DNA from: Mesorhizobium sp. SCN 65-20
GTDB lineage: Bacteria; Pseudomonadota; Alphaproteobacteria; Rhizobiales; Rhizobiaceae
Assembly (NCBI GenBank): GCA_001724355.1
Contig: MEEF01000032.1
Location: 1 to 34,044, forward strand
Direction: 5' to 3'
Length of the DNA stretch: 34,044 nucleotides
Shown here one piece after another: positions 8,013 through 16,262 of this stretch. The notes under the pieces are model-generated. The model did not search any database, was not told the origin of the DNA, and saw only the letters and a program-made list of their open reading frames with translations. Positions within the stretch are counted from its first letter, which is position 1, and each line of letters starts with the position of its first letter. Both the position numbers and the translations under genes were made by a program.

Positions 8013-9137
8013 ATGACGAAGCTTATGTCGTCCGACGCGGACGACCGAATTCCGACCGCCGGACGCGCGCCCATCAACGATCTTGCTGCCGAGAAGGTGC
8101 TGGTGCGCCGGCTCGCATCGCATTGCCAGCGCTATCGCGACCCAGACGACCGCCGCGCCGCCTTCGAGCTGGCCGTTACCCTGGTTCCATTCCTGGTGAT
8201 GTTGGCGGTTCTGGTCTGGCTTGCCGCCTATGCCGAGCCACTGCTCGGCAATTGGCGCTGGGTCCTGTTGGGGCTGCTGGCGCCGGTCTGCGCGGCGTTC
8301 CTGGTGAGGCTGTTTGCAATCCAGCACGATTGCGGCCACGGCTCCTTCACCAGCTCGCGGTCGGCGAACCGCCTGATCGGCCGCCTGCTGAGCGTGTTCA
8401 CCTTCACCCCCTATACGCTCTGGCAGAAGGCACACGCCGTGCACCACGGCTCGTCGGGCAACCTCGACAAGCGCGGCATCGGCGACATCGATACGCGAAC
8501 GGTCGCCGAATATGAGGCGATGACCGCAGGCCAGCGGCTGATGTACCGCATCTATCGCAATCCGGTTGCGCTGATCGCAATCGGCGTGCCAATCTATTTC
8601 CTCGTCATGCACCGCCTGCCCTACAATGACGCAATACCCCGCGCCGAGGCGTGGCGGAGTGCCGGCGGCCTCAATCTGGCGCTGCTTGCCTTCTATGGCG
8701 GGCTCGTTTTTGTGGCCGGCTGGGCTGTGATGCTGGCGATCCTGCCCGTCGTCGTGATGGGCGCGTGGGTCGGCGGCTGGCTGTTCTATGTCCAGCACCA
8801 GTTCGAGGCGACCCGATGGGATGCCGACGAGGCGTGGGACCTGCATGTGGCGGCATTCGGCGGCAGTTCCTGGTACGACTTGCCCACTGTGGCCCAGTGG
8901 ATCACCGGATCGATCGGCCTGCACCACATCCATCACCTGTGCAGCCGGGTTCCGTTCTACCGGCTGCAAGCCTGCTTCGATGGCAGCGCGGAACTGCGTG
9001 CCGCCAGCCAGAACGTGAGGCTGACCTTCTGGAAGAGCCTGGCCTGCGTGAACCTGGCCTTGTGGGACGAGAAGCAGCGGCGGCTCGTCACCTTCGGGGA
9101 AATGCGCATGCAGAGTGCCTTGCAGCCAGCGGAATAG
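8013..9137 (+). CDS. Fatty acid desaturase, membrane di-iron type
   Basis: A 374-residue membrane enzyme that introduces a double bond into acyl chains of lipids using oxygen and electrons from a redox partner. The three histidine boxes are all present: HDCGH (105-109), HAVHH (141-145) and HHIHH (304-308), plus QHQFE at 261-265, which is typical of omega-6/delta-12-like bacterial desaturases. Hydrophobic segments at about 54-74, 83-103, 185-200 and 220-260 form the membrane core. ATG at 8013 is used; ATG 12 bases later is an alternative. No redox partner is adjacent. It stands alone between the transporter and an ArsR regulator, and the 141 bases upstream show no clear promoter. Confidence 0.93.
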   Translation: MTKLMSSDADDRIPTAGRAPINDLAAEKVLVRRLASHCQRYRDPDDRRAAFELAVTLVPFLVMLAVLVWLAAYAEPLLGNWRWVLLGLLAPVCAAFLVRLFAIQHDCGHGSFTSSRSANRLIGRLLSVFTFTPYTLWQKAHAVHHGSSGNLDKRGIGDIDTRTVAEYEAMTAGQRLMYRIYRNPVALIAIGVPIYFLVMHRLPYNDAIPRAEAWRSAGGLNLALLAFYGGLVFVAGWAVMLAILPVVVMGAWVGGWLFYVQHQFEATRWDADEAWDLHVAAFGGSSWYDLPTVAQWITGSIGLHHIHHLCSRVPFYRLQACFDGSAELRAASQNVRLTFWKSLACVNLALWDEKQRRLVTFGEMRMQSALQPAE

Positions 9138-9281
9138 TCCGGCGTCGCGCACGTACTGCGAAGAAGACCAGCGACATCGGTAAAGTTGCGCCTTCCGGCG
9201 CAAGGGCTCCGCGCCCCACAAAGTTTGCCCGGACTTCGCCACGCGATTGAGCTTTCCCGCATGTTGCGGCACAAAGAAGCC

Positions 9282-9545
9282 ATGACAGCTGAAGACTCCT
9301 TCCTGGCCATAGCCGACGCCAACCGGCGCCATCTTCTGGAAGAGTTGCGCCGCGGCCCCAAGACGGTCGGCGAGCTCGCAGCCGGGCTGCCGGTGTCGCG
9401 GCCGGCCGTCTCGCAGCATCTGAAGGTGCTGCTCGACGCAGGCCTGGTCAGCGCCCGCGCGGAAGGCACAAGAAGGGTCTATGCAGTGAGCACGAACGGC
9501 TTCCGCAAGCTCAACATCTGGCTGGATCAATTCTGGGAGAATTAA
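9282..9545 (+). CDS. ArsR-family transcriptional regulator
   Basis: An 87-residue winged-helix DNA-binding protein. The start MTAEDSFLAIADANRRH fits the family; AAGAAG lies just upstream, and in-frame upstream ATG codons lack a binding site. The recognition helix is in LPVSRPAVSQHLKVLLDAGLV and the wing is AEGTRRVYAVS. There is no cysteine metal-binding motif, so it belongs to the metal-independent group that often sits beside an SRPBCC (AHSA1) gene. No such partner follows here. Its target is unknown; self-regulation is usual. It converges on the DUF465 gene at 9670. Confidence 0.88.
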   Translation: MTAEDSFLAIADANRRHLLEELRRGPKTVGELAAGLPVSRPAVSQHLKVLLDAGLVSARAEGTRRVYAVSTNGFRKLNIWLDQFWEN

Positions 9546-9669
9546 ACACCGGCTGGAGTTCTCAACTCGGCACACCGGTCACCGAAGCCCGGCGGCAGTA
9601 AGACCGCCGCCGGCAAGCAGGTCCGTGTCATCGTTGCGCGGACCTTGTGGAGAAATACCATGTGCGAAG

Positions 9670-9849
9670 TCAGTGTTGCGTGGGCTTCGCCTTCAGTTTC
9701 TCAATCTCGTCCTTGAGCGCCAGCTTGCGACGCTTCAGCGCAAGGATCTCCAGATCGTCGATCGACGGATGGTTCATTGCCTCGTCGAGTTGACGCTCTA
9801 CGTCGCCATGCTTCCGCTGAAGCTCTTCAAGATGGGATGCAAGAGACAT
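9670..9849 (-). CDS. DUF465 (YdcH-like) small protein
   Basis: A 59-residue protein starting MSLASHLEELQRKHGDVERQ, with IDDLEILALKRRKLALKDEI near its end. It has the family pattern: an N-terminal helix, a D/E-rich turn, then a K/R-rich helix with LKRRKLALKDEI. It is probably a short helical hairpin; the function is unknown. The ATG at 9849 has GGGAGAGCC about 6 bases upstream. A second DUF465 gene faces away from it at 10090, and the two share a 240-base intergenic region. Confidence 0.85.
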   Translation of the reverse strand: MSLASHLEELQRKHGDVERQLDEAMNHPSIDDLEILALKRRKLALKDEIEKLKAKPTQH

Positions 9850-10089
9850 GATTGGCTCTCCCTTTCATCGGTTCCCTTGATTGCGCCGCACGAGAACGTG
9901 CCCACCGCAGACATCGCTCTGTGACGGAACCATGACAGTCTGCCACCCCCCGTCGGCATTGTCGAATAAAGTGTGGTAGCATTTCCTGACAGCGCGAAAT
10001 GTGGTAAGGGCATCGCGCCGGTGACAAGGAGTCGCCGACCCCGCCTTCGGAGCGCCCCGGGTGCGCCAGTGAGTTTGCAGACGGTAGAC

Positions 10090-10293
10090 ATGTCGGAACA
10101 GGAACAGGCCGAGATTCGTCTCGAGTTTGCACGCTTGAAACAAGATCACGCCGATTTTGATGCTGCGATAAACGCGATGATCGCCATGGGATGCGATCCG
10201 CTCCAGATCCAGCGGATGAAGAAGAAGAAGCTGGTCCTCAAGGACAAGATCGCGCAGATCGAAGACCGGATCATCCCCGACATCATCGCCTGA
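10090..10293 (+). CDS. DUF465 (YdcH-like) small protein
   Basis: A 67-residue protein starting MSEQEQAEIRLEFARLKQDH and containing QRMKKKKLVLKDKIAQIED. It has the same two-helix plan as the protein at 9670-9849, with the family K/R-rich LKDKI helix, and is therefore a divergently arranged paralogue. The function is unknown. ATG at 10090 is chosen because the homology starts there; the upstream in-frame codons have unlikely composition. It ends 84 bases before the start chosen for purE, so co-transcription with purE-purK is possible. Confidence 0.85.
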   Translation: MSEQEQAEIRLEFARLKQDHADFDAAINAMIAMGCDPLQIQRMKKKKLVLKDKIAQIEDRIIPDIIA

Positions 10294-10377
10294 GAATCGG
10301 CTTGGCCGCGGTGCGGCTTTTGTTGCGGTCCGGCTCCAATTCCGCTAAGCGCAGCCTGTCAAACAGGGGTGCCGCGC

Positions 10378-10875
10378 GTGAGCAAGGACAAGGTCGACGT
10401 CGCCATCATCATGGGCAGCCAGTCCGACTGGGCGACCATGCGCCATGCGGCCGAACTGCTCGAGGTCCTGGGCATCTCGCACGAGGCGCGCATCGTCTCC
10501 GCCCACCGCACCCCGGACCGGCTCTATGAATTCGCCAAGGGCGCAAAGGCCGCCGGCTTCCGCGTCATCATCGCGGGCGCGGGCGGCGCCGCCCATCTGC
10601 CGGGCATGACGGCAGCCATGACCTCGCTGCCGGTCTTCGGCGTGCCGGTCGAATCGAAGGCGCTGTCGGGGCAGGATTCGCTGCTGTCGATCGTGCAGAT
10701 GCCGGCCGGCATTCCGGTGGGCACCCTGGCCATCGGCAAGGCAGGTGCGGCCAATGCCGCGCTGCTCGCTGCTGCCGTGCTGGCGCTTTCCGACGACGCC
10801 CTCGCCGCCCGCCTCGACGACTGGCGCGCAACCCAGACCGCACGGGTCGCTGAACAGCCGACGGACGAAGCGTGA
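10378..10875 (+). CDS. purE: N5-carboxyaminoimidazole ribonucleotide mutase (PurE)
   Basis: Converts N5-CAIR to CAIR in de novo purine synthesis, using the product of PurK. The class I PurE hallmarks are present: IIMGSQSDW near the N-terminus (phosphate and ribose contacts), the SAHRTP loop with the catalytic histidine, and [11 protein letters not shown]. Length (165 residues) is normal. The GTG at 10378 is preferred because AGGGG lies 9 bases upstream; a GTG at 10369 in frame has no such site. Its stop overlaps the start of purK by four bases (GTGA), so the two are translationally coupled. Confidence 0.95.
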   Translation: MSKDKVDVAIIMGSQSDWATMRHAAELLEVLGISHEARIVSAHRTPDRLYEFAKGAKAAGFRVIIAGAGGAAHLPGMTAAMTSLPVFGVPVESKALSGQDSLLSIVQMPAGIPVGTLAIGKAGAANAALLAAAVLALSDDALAARLDDWRATQTARVAEQPTDEA

Positions 10876-11954
10876 GCGCCCCCCTTTCGCCCGGCTCGAC
10901 CATCGGCATCATCGGCGGCGGTCAGCTCGGCCGGATGCTGGCGATGGCGGGTGCCCGCCTCGGCTACCGGATCGTGGTGCTTGAACCGCAGGCCGACTGC
11001 CCGGCGGCGCAGGTCGCCAACCGCCAGATCATTGCCGCCTATGACGACCCTGCAGCGCTCGACGAGTTGGCACGCGCCTGCGACGTCGTGACCTACGAAT
11101 TCGAGAATGTCCCGGTCGTCGCGGCCCAGCACCTGGCCAAGTCGGTGCCGGTCTATCCGCCGGCACGTGCACTCGAGGTCTCGCAGGACCGGCTGGCCGA
11201 GAAGACCTTTCTCAACGGCATCGGAATACAAACGGCCGCGTTCAGGCCGGTGGAGAACGATCAGGACCTCGCCGCCGGCCTCGCGGCGTTCGGCGGCAGC
11301 GGCATCCTGAAGACCTGCCGCATGGGCTATGACGGCAAGGGACAGCTGGTCTTCCGCAACATGACGACCGGCGGCTTCGACGGCACCTGCGCATCGCTCG
11401 GCAACGTGCCGCTGATCCTCGAATCCTTCGTCGCCTTCGAGCGCGAGATGTCGGTGATCGCCGCGCGCGGCACCAACGGCAGCATCTCCGTCTACGACCC
11501 TGCCGAAAACGTCCATCGCGACGGCATACTGCACACCTCGACGGTCCCTGCCGCGATCAGCGAGCAGACGGCGGCAGCCGCCCGCCAGGCGGCCCACAAG
11601 ATCCTGTCGGCGCTCGACTACGTCGGCGTGATCGGCATCGAGTTCTTCGTGCTGGCCGACGGCTCGCTGCTGGCCAACGAGATGGCGCCCCGCGTGCACA
11701 ACTCCGGACACTGGACGGAGGCGGCCTGCGTGATCTCGCAGTTCGAGCAGCACATGCGGGCCGTGGCCGGCCTCCCCCTCGGCGACGCCAACCGGCATTC
11801 CGACTGCCTGATGCAGAACCTCATCGGCGACGACGTCGACCAGGTCCCTGCCCTGCTCAGCAAACCAGATGTCGCCGTGCACCTCTACGGCAAGGCGGAG
11901 GCGCGTCCAGGCCGCAAGATGGGCCATTTCACGCGCATTGCCGGACGCAACTGA
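10872..11954 (+). CDS. purK: 5-(carboxyamino)imidazole ribonucleotide synthase (PurK)
   Basis: An ATP-grasp enzyme that makes N5-CAIR from AIR, bicarbonate and ATP, feeding PurE. The 360-residue protein has the N-terminal pre-ATP-grasp fold with [10 protein letters not shown] (13-22), the ATP-binding [12 protein letters not shown] segment, the lid [11 protein letters not shown], and the metal and phosphate region [14 protein letters not shown] near the C-terminus. It starts at GTG 10872, overlapping the purE stop. A hairpin followed by TTTT at 12054-12075 probably ends the purEK transcript. Confidence 0.96.
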   Translation: MSAPLSPGSTIGIIGGGQLGRMLAMAGARLGYRIVVLEPQADCPAAQVANRQIIAAYDDPAALDELARACDVVTYEFENVPVVAAQHLAKSVPVYPPARALEVSQDRLAEKTFLNGIGIQTAAFRPVENDQDLAAGLAAFGGSGILKTCRMGYDGKGQLVFRNMTTGGFDGTCASLGNVPLILESFVAFEREMSVIAARGTNGSISVYDPAENVHRDGILHTSTVPAAISEQTAAAARQAAHKILSALDYVGVIGIEFFVLADGSLLANEMAPRVHNSGHWTEAACVISQFEQHMRAVAGLPLGDANRHSDCLMQNLIGDDVDQVPALLSKPDVAVHLYGKAEARPGRKMGHFTRIAGRN

Positions 11955-12053
11955 CGGCACTTCCGGGCACCGTTCACGAAACTGTGCCGGAATGCCAAGC
12001 CTGCGGTTGACTGGCCGGGACTCCTCGTCTATGAGCCAGACACACAAATTTGG

Positions 12054-12075
12054 GCGCGCTGTTTGGCGCGCTTTT
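12054..12075 (+). terminator. Probable Rho-independent terminator after purK
   Basis: GCGCGC (12054-12059), loop TGTTTG, GCGCGC (12066-12071), then TTTT and further T-rich bases. G-T pairs can lengthen the stem. It lies 100 bases after purK and 43 before rpmJ. The stem is short but GC-only, so moderate confidence. Confidence 0.5.
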
Positions 12076-12117
12076 GTTTCGGCCCGAACGATGGGCCCCA
12101 TCTGACGGGTTAGTGAC

Positions 12118-12243
12118 ATGAAGATCAAGAATTCGCTCAAGGCGCTCAAGGGCCGCCATCGTGACTGCCAGCTGGTTCGTCGCAAGGGCCGCATCTACAT
12201 CATCAACAAGAGCGCGCCTCGCTACAAGGCCCGCCAGGGCTGA
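12118..12243 (+). CDS. rpmJ: 50S ribosomal protein L36 (bL36)
   Basis: A 41-residue basic protein ([20 protein letters not shown] and then [11 protein letters not shown] to KARQG) that matches alphaproteobacterial bL36 along its whole length. It has a single cysteine (C17), so it is the form that lacks the full zinc ribbon. L36 sits near the peptidyl transferase region of the large subunit. The ATG has only a weak GGGTT upstream. It is a single-gene unit after purEK; a 7-bp GC hairpin (12251-12268) without a T run follows. Confidence 0.93.
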   Translation: MKIKNSLKALKGRHRDCQLVRRKGRIYIINKSAPRYKARQG

Positions 12244-12288
12244 CGCGGGCCCGGCCGCACGCGGCCGGAGCATCACGCCAATTTCAGT

Positions 12289-12316
12289 TTGACGTTCCCA
12301 TGCGGGGGTCTAGAAT
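12289..12316 (+). promoter_or_regulatory. Sigma-70-like promoter placing the start at the ATG (leaderless)
   Basis: TTGACG (12289-12294), 16 bases, TAGAAT (12311-12316). The ATG of the TPR gene is at 12323, six bases after the -10 box. Transcription should start at or next to the A of the ATG, and no ribosome binding site is present. Confidence 0.6.
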
Positions 12317-12322
12317 TTCCGC

Positions 12323-12904
12323 ATGCGGAACGTTTTTGCCTTTTGCGCCCTTGCCCTCCTAACGGCTTCCCTGCCCCCTGCGGCATCGGCCGAAGAGCCC
12401 GGCACGCCGGTCGTGGCCAAGGCCGAGAATCCGCTCGACACGCTGTTCTCCGAACTCAAGCGCGAACGCAACGAAAAGGCCGCCGAACGAATCGCGAGCC
12501 GTATCTGGGACGCGTGGAATCGTTCTGGCAGCGCCTCCGTCGACCTGATGATGCTGTGGTCGCAGCAGGCGATCGAAGGCAAGAAATACGACGTCGCGCT
12601 CGATTTCCTCGACCAGGTGGTCACCCTGCAGCCGGACTATGCCGAGGGCTGGAACCGGCGCGCCACTGTGCATTTCATGATGCAGAACTACCGCAAGTCG
12701 ATGGCCGACATTGAGCACACGCTCGAACTCGAGCCGCGCCACTTCGGCGCCCTGTCGGGCATGGCCCAGATCATGGCCGCGTCGGGGCGCGACGAGCTGG
12801 CGCTGCAGGCGTGGCAGCGCGTCCTCGACATTTATCCTATGCTGCGCAACGCCCAGAACGAGGTGTCGCGCCTTTCCGAGGAACTTGCCGGCGAAGGCAT
12901 TTGA
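12323..12904 (+). CDS. Exported TPR-repeat protein
   Basis: A 193-residue protein. Residues 1-23 form a signal peptide (MRNVFAFCALALLTASLPPA, with ASA before the cleavage site), so it is probably periplasmic. After a linker, a helical region from about 40 to 185 has TPR-like pairs, clearest in YDVALDFLDQVVTLQPDYAEGWNRRA and the next unit YRKSMADIEHTLELEPRHFGAL. TPR units bind other proteins; the partner is unknown. The start is fixed by the signal peptide. A promoter six bases upstream implies a leaderless message. It is followed 61 bases later by an alpha/beta hydrolase gene. Confidence 0.85.
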   Translation: MRNVFAFCALALLTASLPPAASAEEPGTPVVAKAENPLDTLFSELKRERNEKAAERIASRIWDAWNRSGSASVDLMMLWSQQAIEGKKYDVALDFLDQVVTLQPDYAEGWNRRATVHFMMQNYRKSMADIEHTLELEPRHFGALSGMAQIMAASGRDELALQAWQRVLDIYPMLRNAQNEVSRLSEELAGEGI

Positions 12905-12965
12905 TCGCCCGCGCCGGGCAGGCTACGTATCCGGGAAAGAAGCCGGACGCCCTCGAATTCCCCGG

Positions 12966-14006
12966 ATGACCCTCACCGCTGCCGCCATCCTCCCGCTTGC
13001 GCTGTTGCTGTGCCTCGCAGGCTTCACCCGTGCCGCGACATGGCTGATCGAGCGGCGCAACCCGCCGGTTGGCAGCTTTGCGCGTGTCGGCGGCGCCGAC
13101 ATCCACTATGTCCACGTCCCCGCCGGCGCTGACGCGGACCTGCCGCCGATCGTTTTCATCCATGGCGCTAGCGCCAATCTCAAGGACCAGATGCTGCCGC
13201 TGGGCCCGCCCCTGGAAGGCCGCGCCGAGATGCTGTTCCTCGATCGCCCCGGCCACGGCTGGTCGAGTCGCGGCACCGGCAACAACGAGACGCAGGAAGG
13301 ACAGGCCGCGACGATCGCAGCGCTGATGGATCACCTCGGCATCGAGGAGGCGATCATCGTCGGCCATTCCTTCGGCGGCTCGATTGCAGCGACCTTTGCC
13401 CTGGAGCATCCGGAGAAGACGCTGGGGCTGCTCTTCCTCGCGCCGGCGACGCATCCATGGCCGGGCGGCAACACCTCCTGGTACTACAGCATCAGCGCCC
13501 TGCCGGTGATCGGCCCGCTCTTCGTGGCAACGCTCTCCAGCCCGGCCGGATTGCTGCGCATCGAGGCGGCGACCACATGCGTGTTCTCCCCCAACAAGGT
13601 GCCGGACGGCTATGTCGCGCGGGCAGCAATTCCGCTGGTGCTGAGGCCCAAGGCATTCCGCGCCAACGCGGTGGATGTCGAGGGTCTCTATCGCCACGTC
13701 GCCAAGGCCGCGCCGCGCTATGGCTCGATCGCCGCGCCGACCGTGGTCATCGCGGGCGACGAGGACACCGTGGTCTACGAGGAGATCCACTCGGTGGGCC
13801 TCGCCCGCGACATCAAGAGCTCCGAACTCGTCTGGGTGAGGAACCTGGGGCACAAGCCCGACTGGATCGCACCGGATCTCGTCGTCGCCGCAATTGAGAA
13901 GCTCGCCGGCAAAGACCGCGACCTGACAGCCGCCGCCCGCATGGTAGAGGCGCGTATCGCGACGGATGTGCACGCCGCGGGATGCGTGAATGAGAAGGCG
14001 AGTTAG
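12966..14006 (+). CDS. Alpha/beta hydrolase, membrane-anchored
   Basis: A 346-residue hydrolase. An N-terminal hydrophobic segment (residues 4-25) suggests a signal anchor with the catalytic domain outside the cytoplasm. The fold signatures are HGAS (66-69, oxyanion hole), GHSFGG with nucleophile Ser135, the acid in VIAGDEDTVV, and the base histidine in NLGHKPD. The substrate is unknown; the family includes esterases, lipases and haloperoxidase-like enzymes. ATG at 12966 is chosen because it gives the anchor segment; the frame is open further upstream only because it overlaps the TPR gene. It converges on pyk across a repeat-rich gap. Confidence 0.88.
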   Translation: MTLTAAAILPLALLLCLAGFTRAATWLIERRNPPVGSFARVGGADIHYVHVPAGADADLPPIVFIHGASANLKDQMLPLGPPLEGRAEMLFLDRPGHGWSSRGTGNNETQEGQAATIAALMDHLGIEEAIIVGHSFGGSIAATFALEHPEKTLGLLFLAPATHPWPGGNTSWYYSISALPVIGPLFVATLSSPAGLLRIEAATTCVFSPNKVPDGYVARAAIPLVLRPKAFRANAVDVEGLYRHVAKAAPRYGSIAAPTVVIAGDEDTVVYEEIHSVGLARDIKSSELVWVRNLGHKPDWIAPDLVVAAIEKLAGKDRDLTAAARMVEARIATDVHAAGCVNEKAS

Positions 14007-14097
14007 GGGTGTAGGGCAATATTGCAGTAAGGCAGTAGGTAAAGGCCGACGACTTGTAGCTGTCTTACTCCCCTACTGCCTTACTCCCCTATTTCCC
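14007..14097. repeat. Inverted and tandem short repeats between converging genes
   Basis: AGTAAGGCAGTAGG (14026-14039) is repeated as its exact reverse complement CCTACTGCCTTACT (14072-14085), 32 bases apart. The right side also has a direct repeat of CTTACTCCCCTA with a period of about 16, and the left side has related AGTAAGG, CAGTAGG and TAAAGG units. The block lies between the stops of the hydrolase and pyk genes and could act as a two-way terminator or mRNA end. The units recall interspersed intergenic repeats in Mesorhizobium. Confidence 0.7.
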
Positions 14098-15534
14098 TTA
14101 CCTGCTTCCCTTGCCGCCCGGGCCGACATAGGCGATGCGCAGCATGTTGGTGGAGCCGGGCGTCCTCAGCGGCACGCCGGCCGTGATGATGACGCGGTCG
14201 CCGGTGCTGGCAAAACCTTCGTTGAAGGCGACGCGGCAGGCGCGGTCGACCATGTCGTCGAGGTCGGCGGCATCCGGGGAGACGACGCAATGCGTGCCCC
14301 AGAGCAGCGACAGGCGACGCGCGGTCGCAAGGATCGGCGACAGCGCGATGATCGGCACCTGCGGGCGCTCGCGCGCGGCGCGCAGGCCGGTGGCGCCCGA
14401 AGCGGTGTAGGTGACGATGGCCGCGAGCTTCAGCGTCTCGGCGATCTCGCGCGAGGCAAGCGAGATGGCGTCGGCGCCGGTGGCTTCCGGCTGCGAGCGC
14501 TGGGCGTTGATGATGCCGGGATAGGTCGGGTCCTTCTCGACCCGCTGGGCGATGCGATCCATGGTCGCCACCGACTCGACCGGATACTGGCCGGCAGCGG
14601 ACTCGGCCGACAGCATGATCGCGTCCGCACCTTCGAACACGGCGGTCGCGACGTCGGACACCTCGGCGCGGGTCGGCACAGGTGCTGTGATCATCGATTC
14701 CAGCATCTGGGTGGCGACGACCACCGGCTTGCCGGCGCGGCGAGCGGCACGGGTGATCTGCTTCTGGATGCCGGGAACGGCCTCGATCGGCATCTCGACG
14801 CCGAGGTCGCCACGGGCGACCATCAGTGCGTCGGACAGCTCGATGATCTCGGCGAGGCGGGTCACCGCTTGCGGCTTCTCGATCTTGGACAGCAGCAGGG
14901 CGCGGCCCTGTGCGATCTTGCGCGCTTCGGCGAGGTCCTCGGGGCGCTGGATGAACGACAGCGCCACCCAGTCGACGCCGGTCTCGAGCACCGCGTCCAG
15001 GTCCTTGCGGTCCTTCTCGGTGAGCGCTCCGACCGGCAGGTCGGTGTCGGGCAGGCTGACGCCCTTCTTGTCGGAAATCCTGGTGCCGGCGACGACCGTG
15101 CAGACGATCGACTTGCCATCGGTCTTGGTAGCCTTGAGCTCGAGCTTGCCGTCGTCGATCAGCAGGCGATGGCCGGCCTGGACCGACTTGAGGATTTCGG
15201 GGTGCGGCAGGTGCACGCGGCTTGACGTGCCGAGATCGGGATTGTCGTCGAGCGTGAAGGTCTGGCCGACGGTCAGCTCTTCCTTGCCGTTGGCGAACTT
15301 GCCGACGCGGAGCTTGGGCCCCTGGAGGTCTGCCAGGATGCCGATCGGCCGACCCACGTCACCTTCGACCTTGCGGATGCGGCCGACGAGCGTGCGCATC
15401 GAATCGTGGTCGGTATGGCTCATGTTGATGCGGAAGACGTCGGCTCCCGCCTCGAAGAGCTTGCGGATCATCGCCTCGTCGGAAGAGGCGGGCCCGAGTG
15501 TAGCGAGTATCTTGACCTTGCGGCTGCGTCTCAT
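14098..15534 (-). CDS. pyk: Pyruvate kinase
   Basis: Transfers phosphate from phosphoenolpyruvate to ADP in the last step of glycolysis. The 478-residue protein starts MRRSRKVKILATLGPASSDE and contains FRINMSH, ILADLQGPKLRVG, the active-site region LSKIEKPQAV, MVARGDLGVEMP (metal and substrate residues), TQMLESMI and a C-terminal allosteric-type domain. Length and motifs are complete. Its ATG overlaps the stop of the DUF1036 gene by four bases (ATGA), so the two are translated together. Confidence 0.96.
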   Translation of the reverse strand: MRRSRKVKILATLGPASSDEAMIRKLFEAGADVFRINMSHTDHDSMRTLVGRIRKVEGDVGRPIGILADLQGPKLRVGKFANGKEELTVGQTFTLDDNPDLGTSSRVHLPHPEILKSVQAGHRLLIDDGKLELKATKTDGKSIVCTVVAGTRISDKKGVSLPDTDLPVGALTEKDRKDLDAVLETGVDWVALSFIQRPEDLAEARKIAQGRALLLSKIEKPQAVTRLAEIIELSDALMVARGDLGVEMPIEAVPGIQKQITRAARRAGKPVVVATQMLESMITAPVPTRAEVSDVATAVFEGADAIMLSAESAAGQYPVESVATMDRIAQRVEKDPTYPGIINAQRSQPEATGADAISLASREIAETLKLAAIVTYTASGATGLRAARERPQVPIIALSPILATARRLSLLWGTHCVVSPDAADLDDMVDRACRVAFNEGFASTGDRVIITAGVPLRTPGSTNMLRIAYVGPGGKGSR

Positions 15535-16049
15535 TGACCGTTCGTTCCCGAGGCGGCTGCGGTGCCGCCTGTTGCGGGCTCGTCGGTGAGCTGGACCATC
15601 CAGTTCGCCTGCTCGCCCGTGTCGTATTCCTGGAAGCCGGCGCGCTGGAACCCGCGCGCTACGCAGTCGGTGACGCCGGCAATCTTGAACTCTTTCTCGG
15701 CCACGCACATCGTGATCGGTCCGTCCCAGCGGCCGCCGCGCTCGGCATCTTCTGCATAGAGATAGTAAAACCTCGATGACAGCGGCCCCTCGATCAGCGT
15801 CTTGCAGGTCGAGCCTTCGATGTGCCACCAGCCCTCGGTGATCCAGCCCGCCTTGGCGCGGTAGCCGATGCCGACGCCGACCAAGTTCTGGGTCGCGTTG
15901 CAGACGCGGAAATCGGCGCGGGCCGGCGTCGAGGCGACGGCGGCGACAAGCGGAACGGCAAGAAACAGGGCGAGCGTTGCGACGGTTGAGCGCAGGCGCG
16001 GCCACCCGGCGAATCCCATTCCAAAGCCCCTCTTCGACGTGTGCTGCAT
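15531..16049 (-). CDS. DUF1036 family exported protein
   Basis: About 172 residues. A signal peptide (to TPARA) leads into the DUF1036 domain: DFRVCNATQNLVGVGIGYRA, then GWITEGWWHIEGSTCKTLIE, then FYYLYAEDAERGG. Four cysteines in the mature part could form two disulfides. It is a periplasmic protein of unknown function, common in alphaproteobacteria. ATG at 16049 is used; ATG at 16019 is an alternative with GAGGGG upstream and still leaves the signal peptide. It is directly upstream of pyk with a four-base overlap, an arrangement common in Rhizobiales. Confidence 0.87.
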   Translation of the reverse strand: MQHTSKRGFGMGFAGWPRLRSTVATLALFLAVPLVAAVASTPARADFRVCNATQNLVGVGIGYRAKAGWITEGWWHIEGSTCKTLIEGPLSSRFYYLYAEDAERGGRWDGPITMCVAEKEFKIAGVTDCVARGFQRAGFQEYDTGEQANWMVQLTDEPATGGTAAASGTNGQ

Positions 16050-16262
16050 TCTCAGGTGCCCCTTTTCGGCAATGTCCGGGCGCATGTCAACGAGCGGCCA
16101 CGCGCTTATCCAATCGATTTAGATGCGCGCATCCCACGTGATTTGCCACCCAGTCTGGCATATTCGAAAAAAGGTTGGCAAAACAACGGCGTTAGCACAT
16201 ATCCCCAAGGCGGGAGCGGCCTCTGGGCCGTACCGAGCCGGCCCAAGGACAAATTGCCGCCG

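Noticed and set aside
7941..9575. Very long minus-strand open frame opposite the desaturase and ArsR genes
   Set aside because: It is antisense to two clear genes; such frames arise from GC-rich third positions.
9590..9609. Terminator CGGCGG/CCGCCG after the ArsR gene
   Set aside because: Short stem, 8-base loop and no T run; too weak to list.
10524..12194. Long minus-strand open frame opposite purE and purK
   Set aside because: Antisense to well-identified purine genes, no protein-like domains.
12711..12965. Upstream extension of the alpha/beta hydrolase frame
   Set aside because: It overlaps the TPR gene and lacks homology; the ATG at 12966 gives a membrane anchor and family start.
14064..14097. 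Possible CRISPR-like spaced repeats
   Set aside because: Units are only about 12 bases with 4-base gaps and no array or cas genes.
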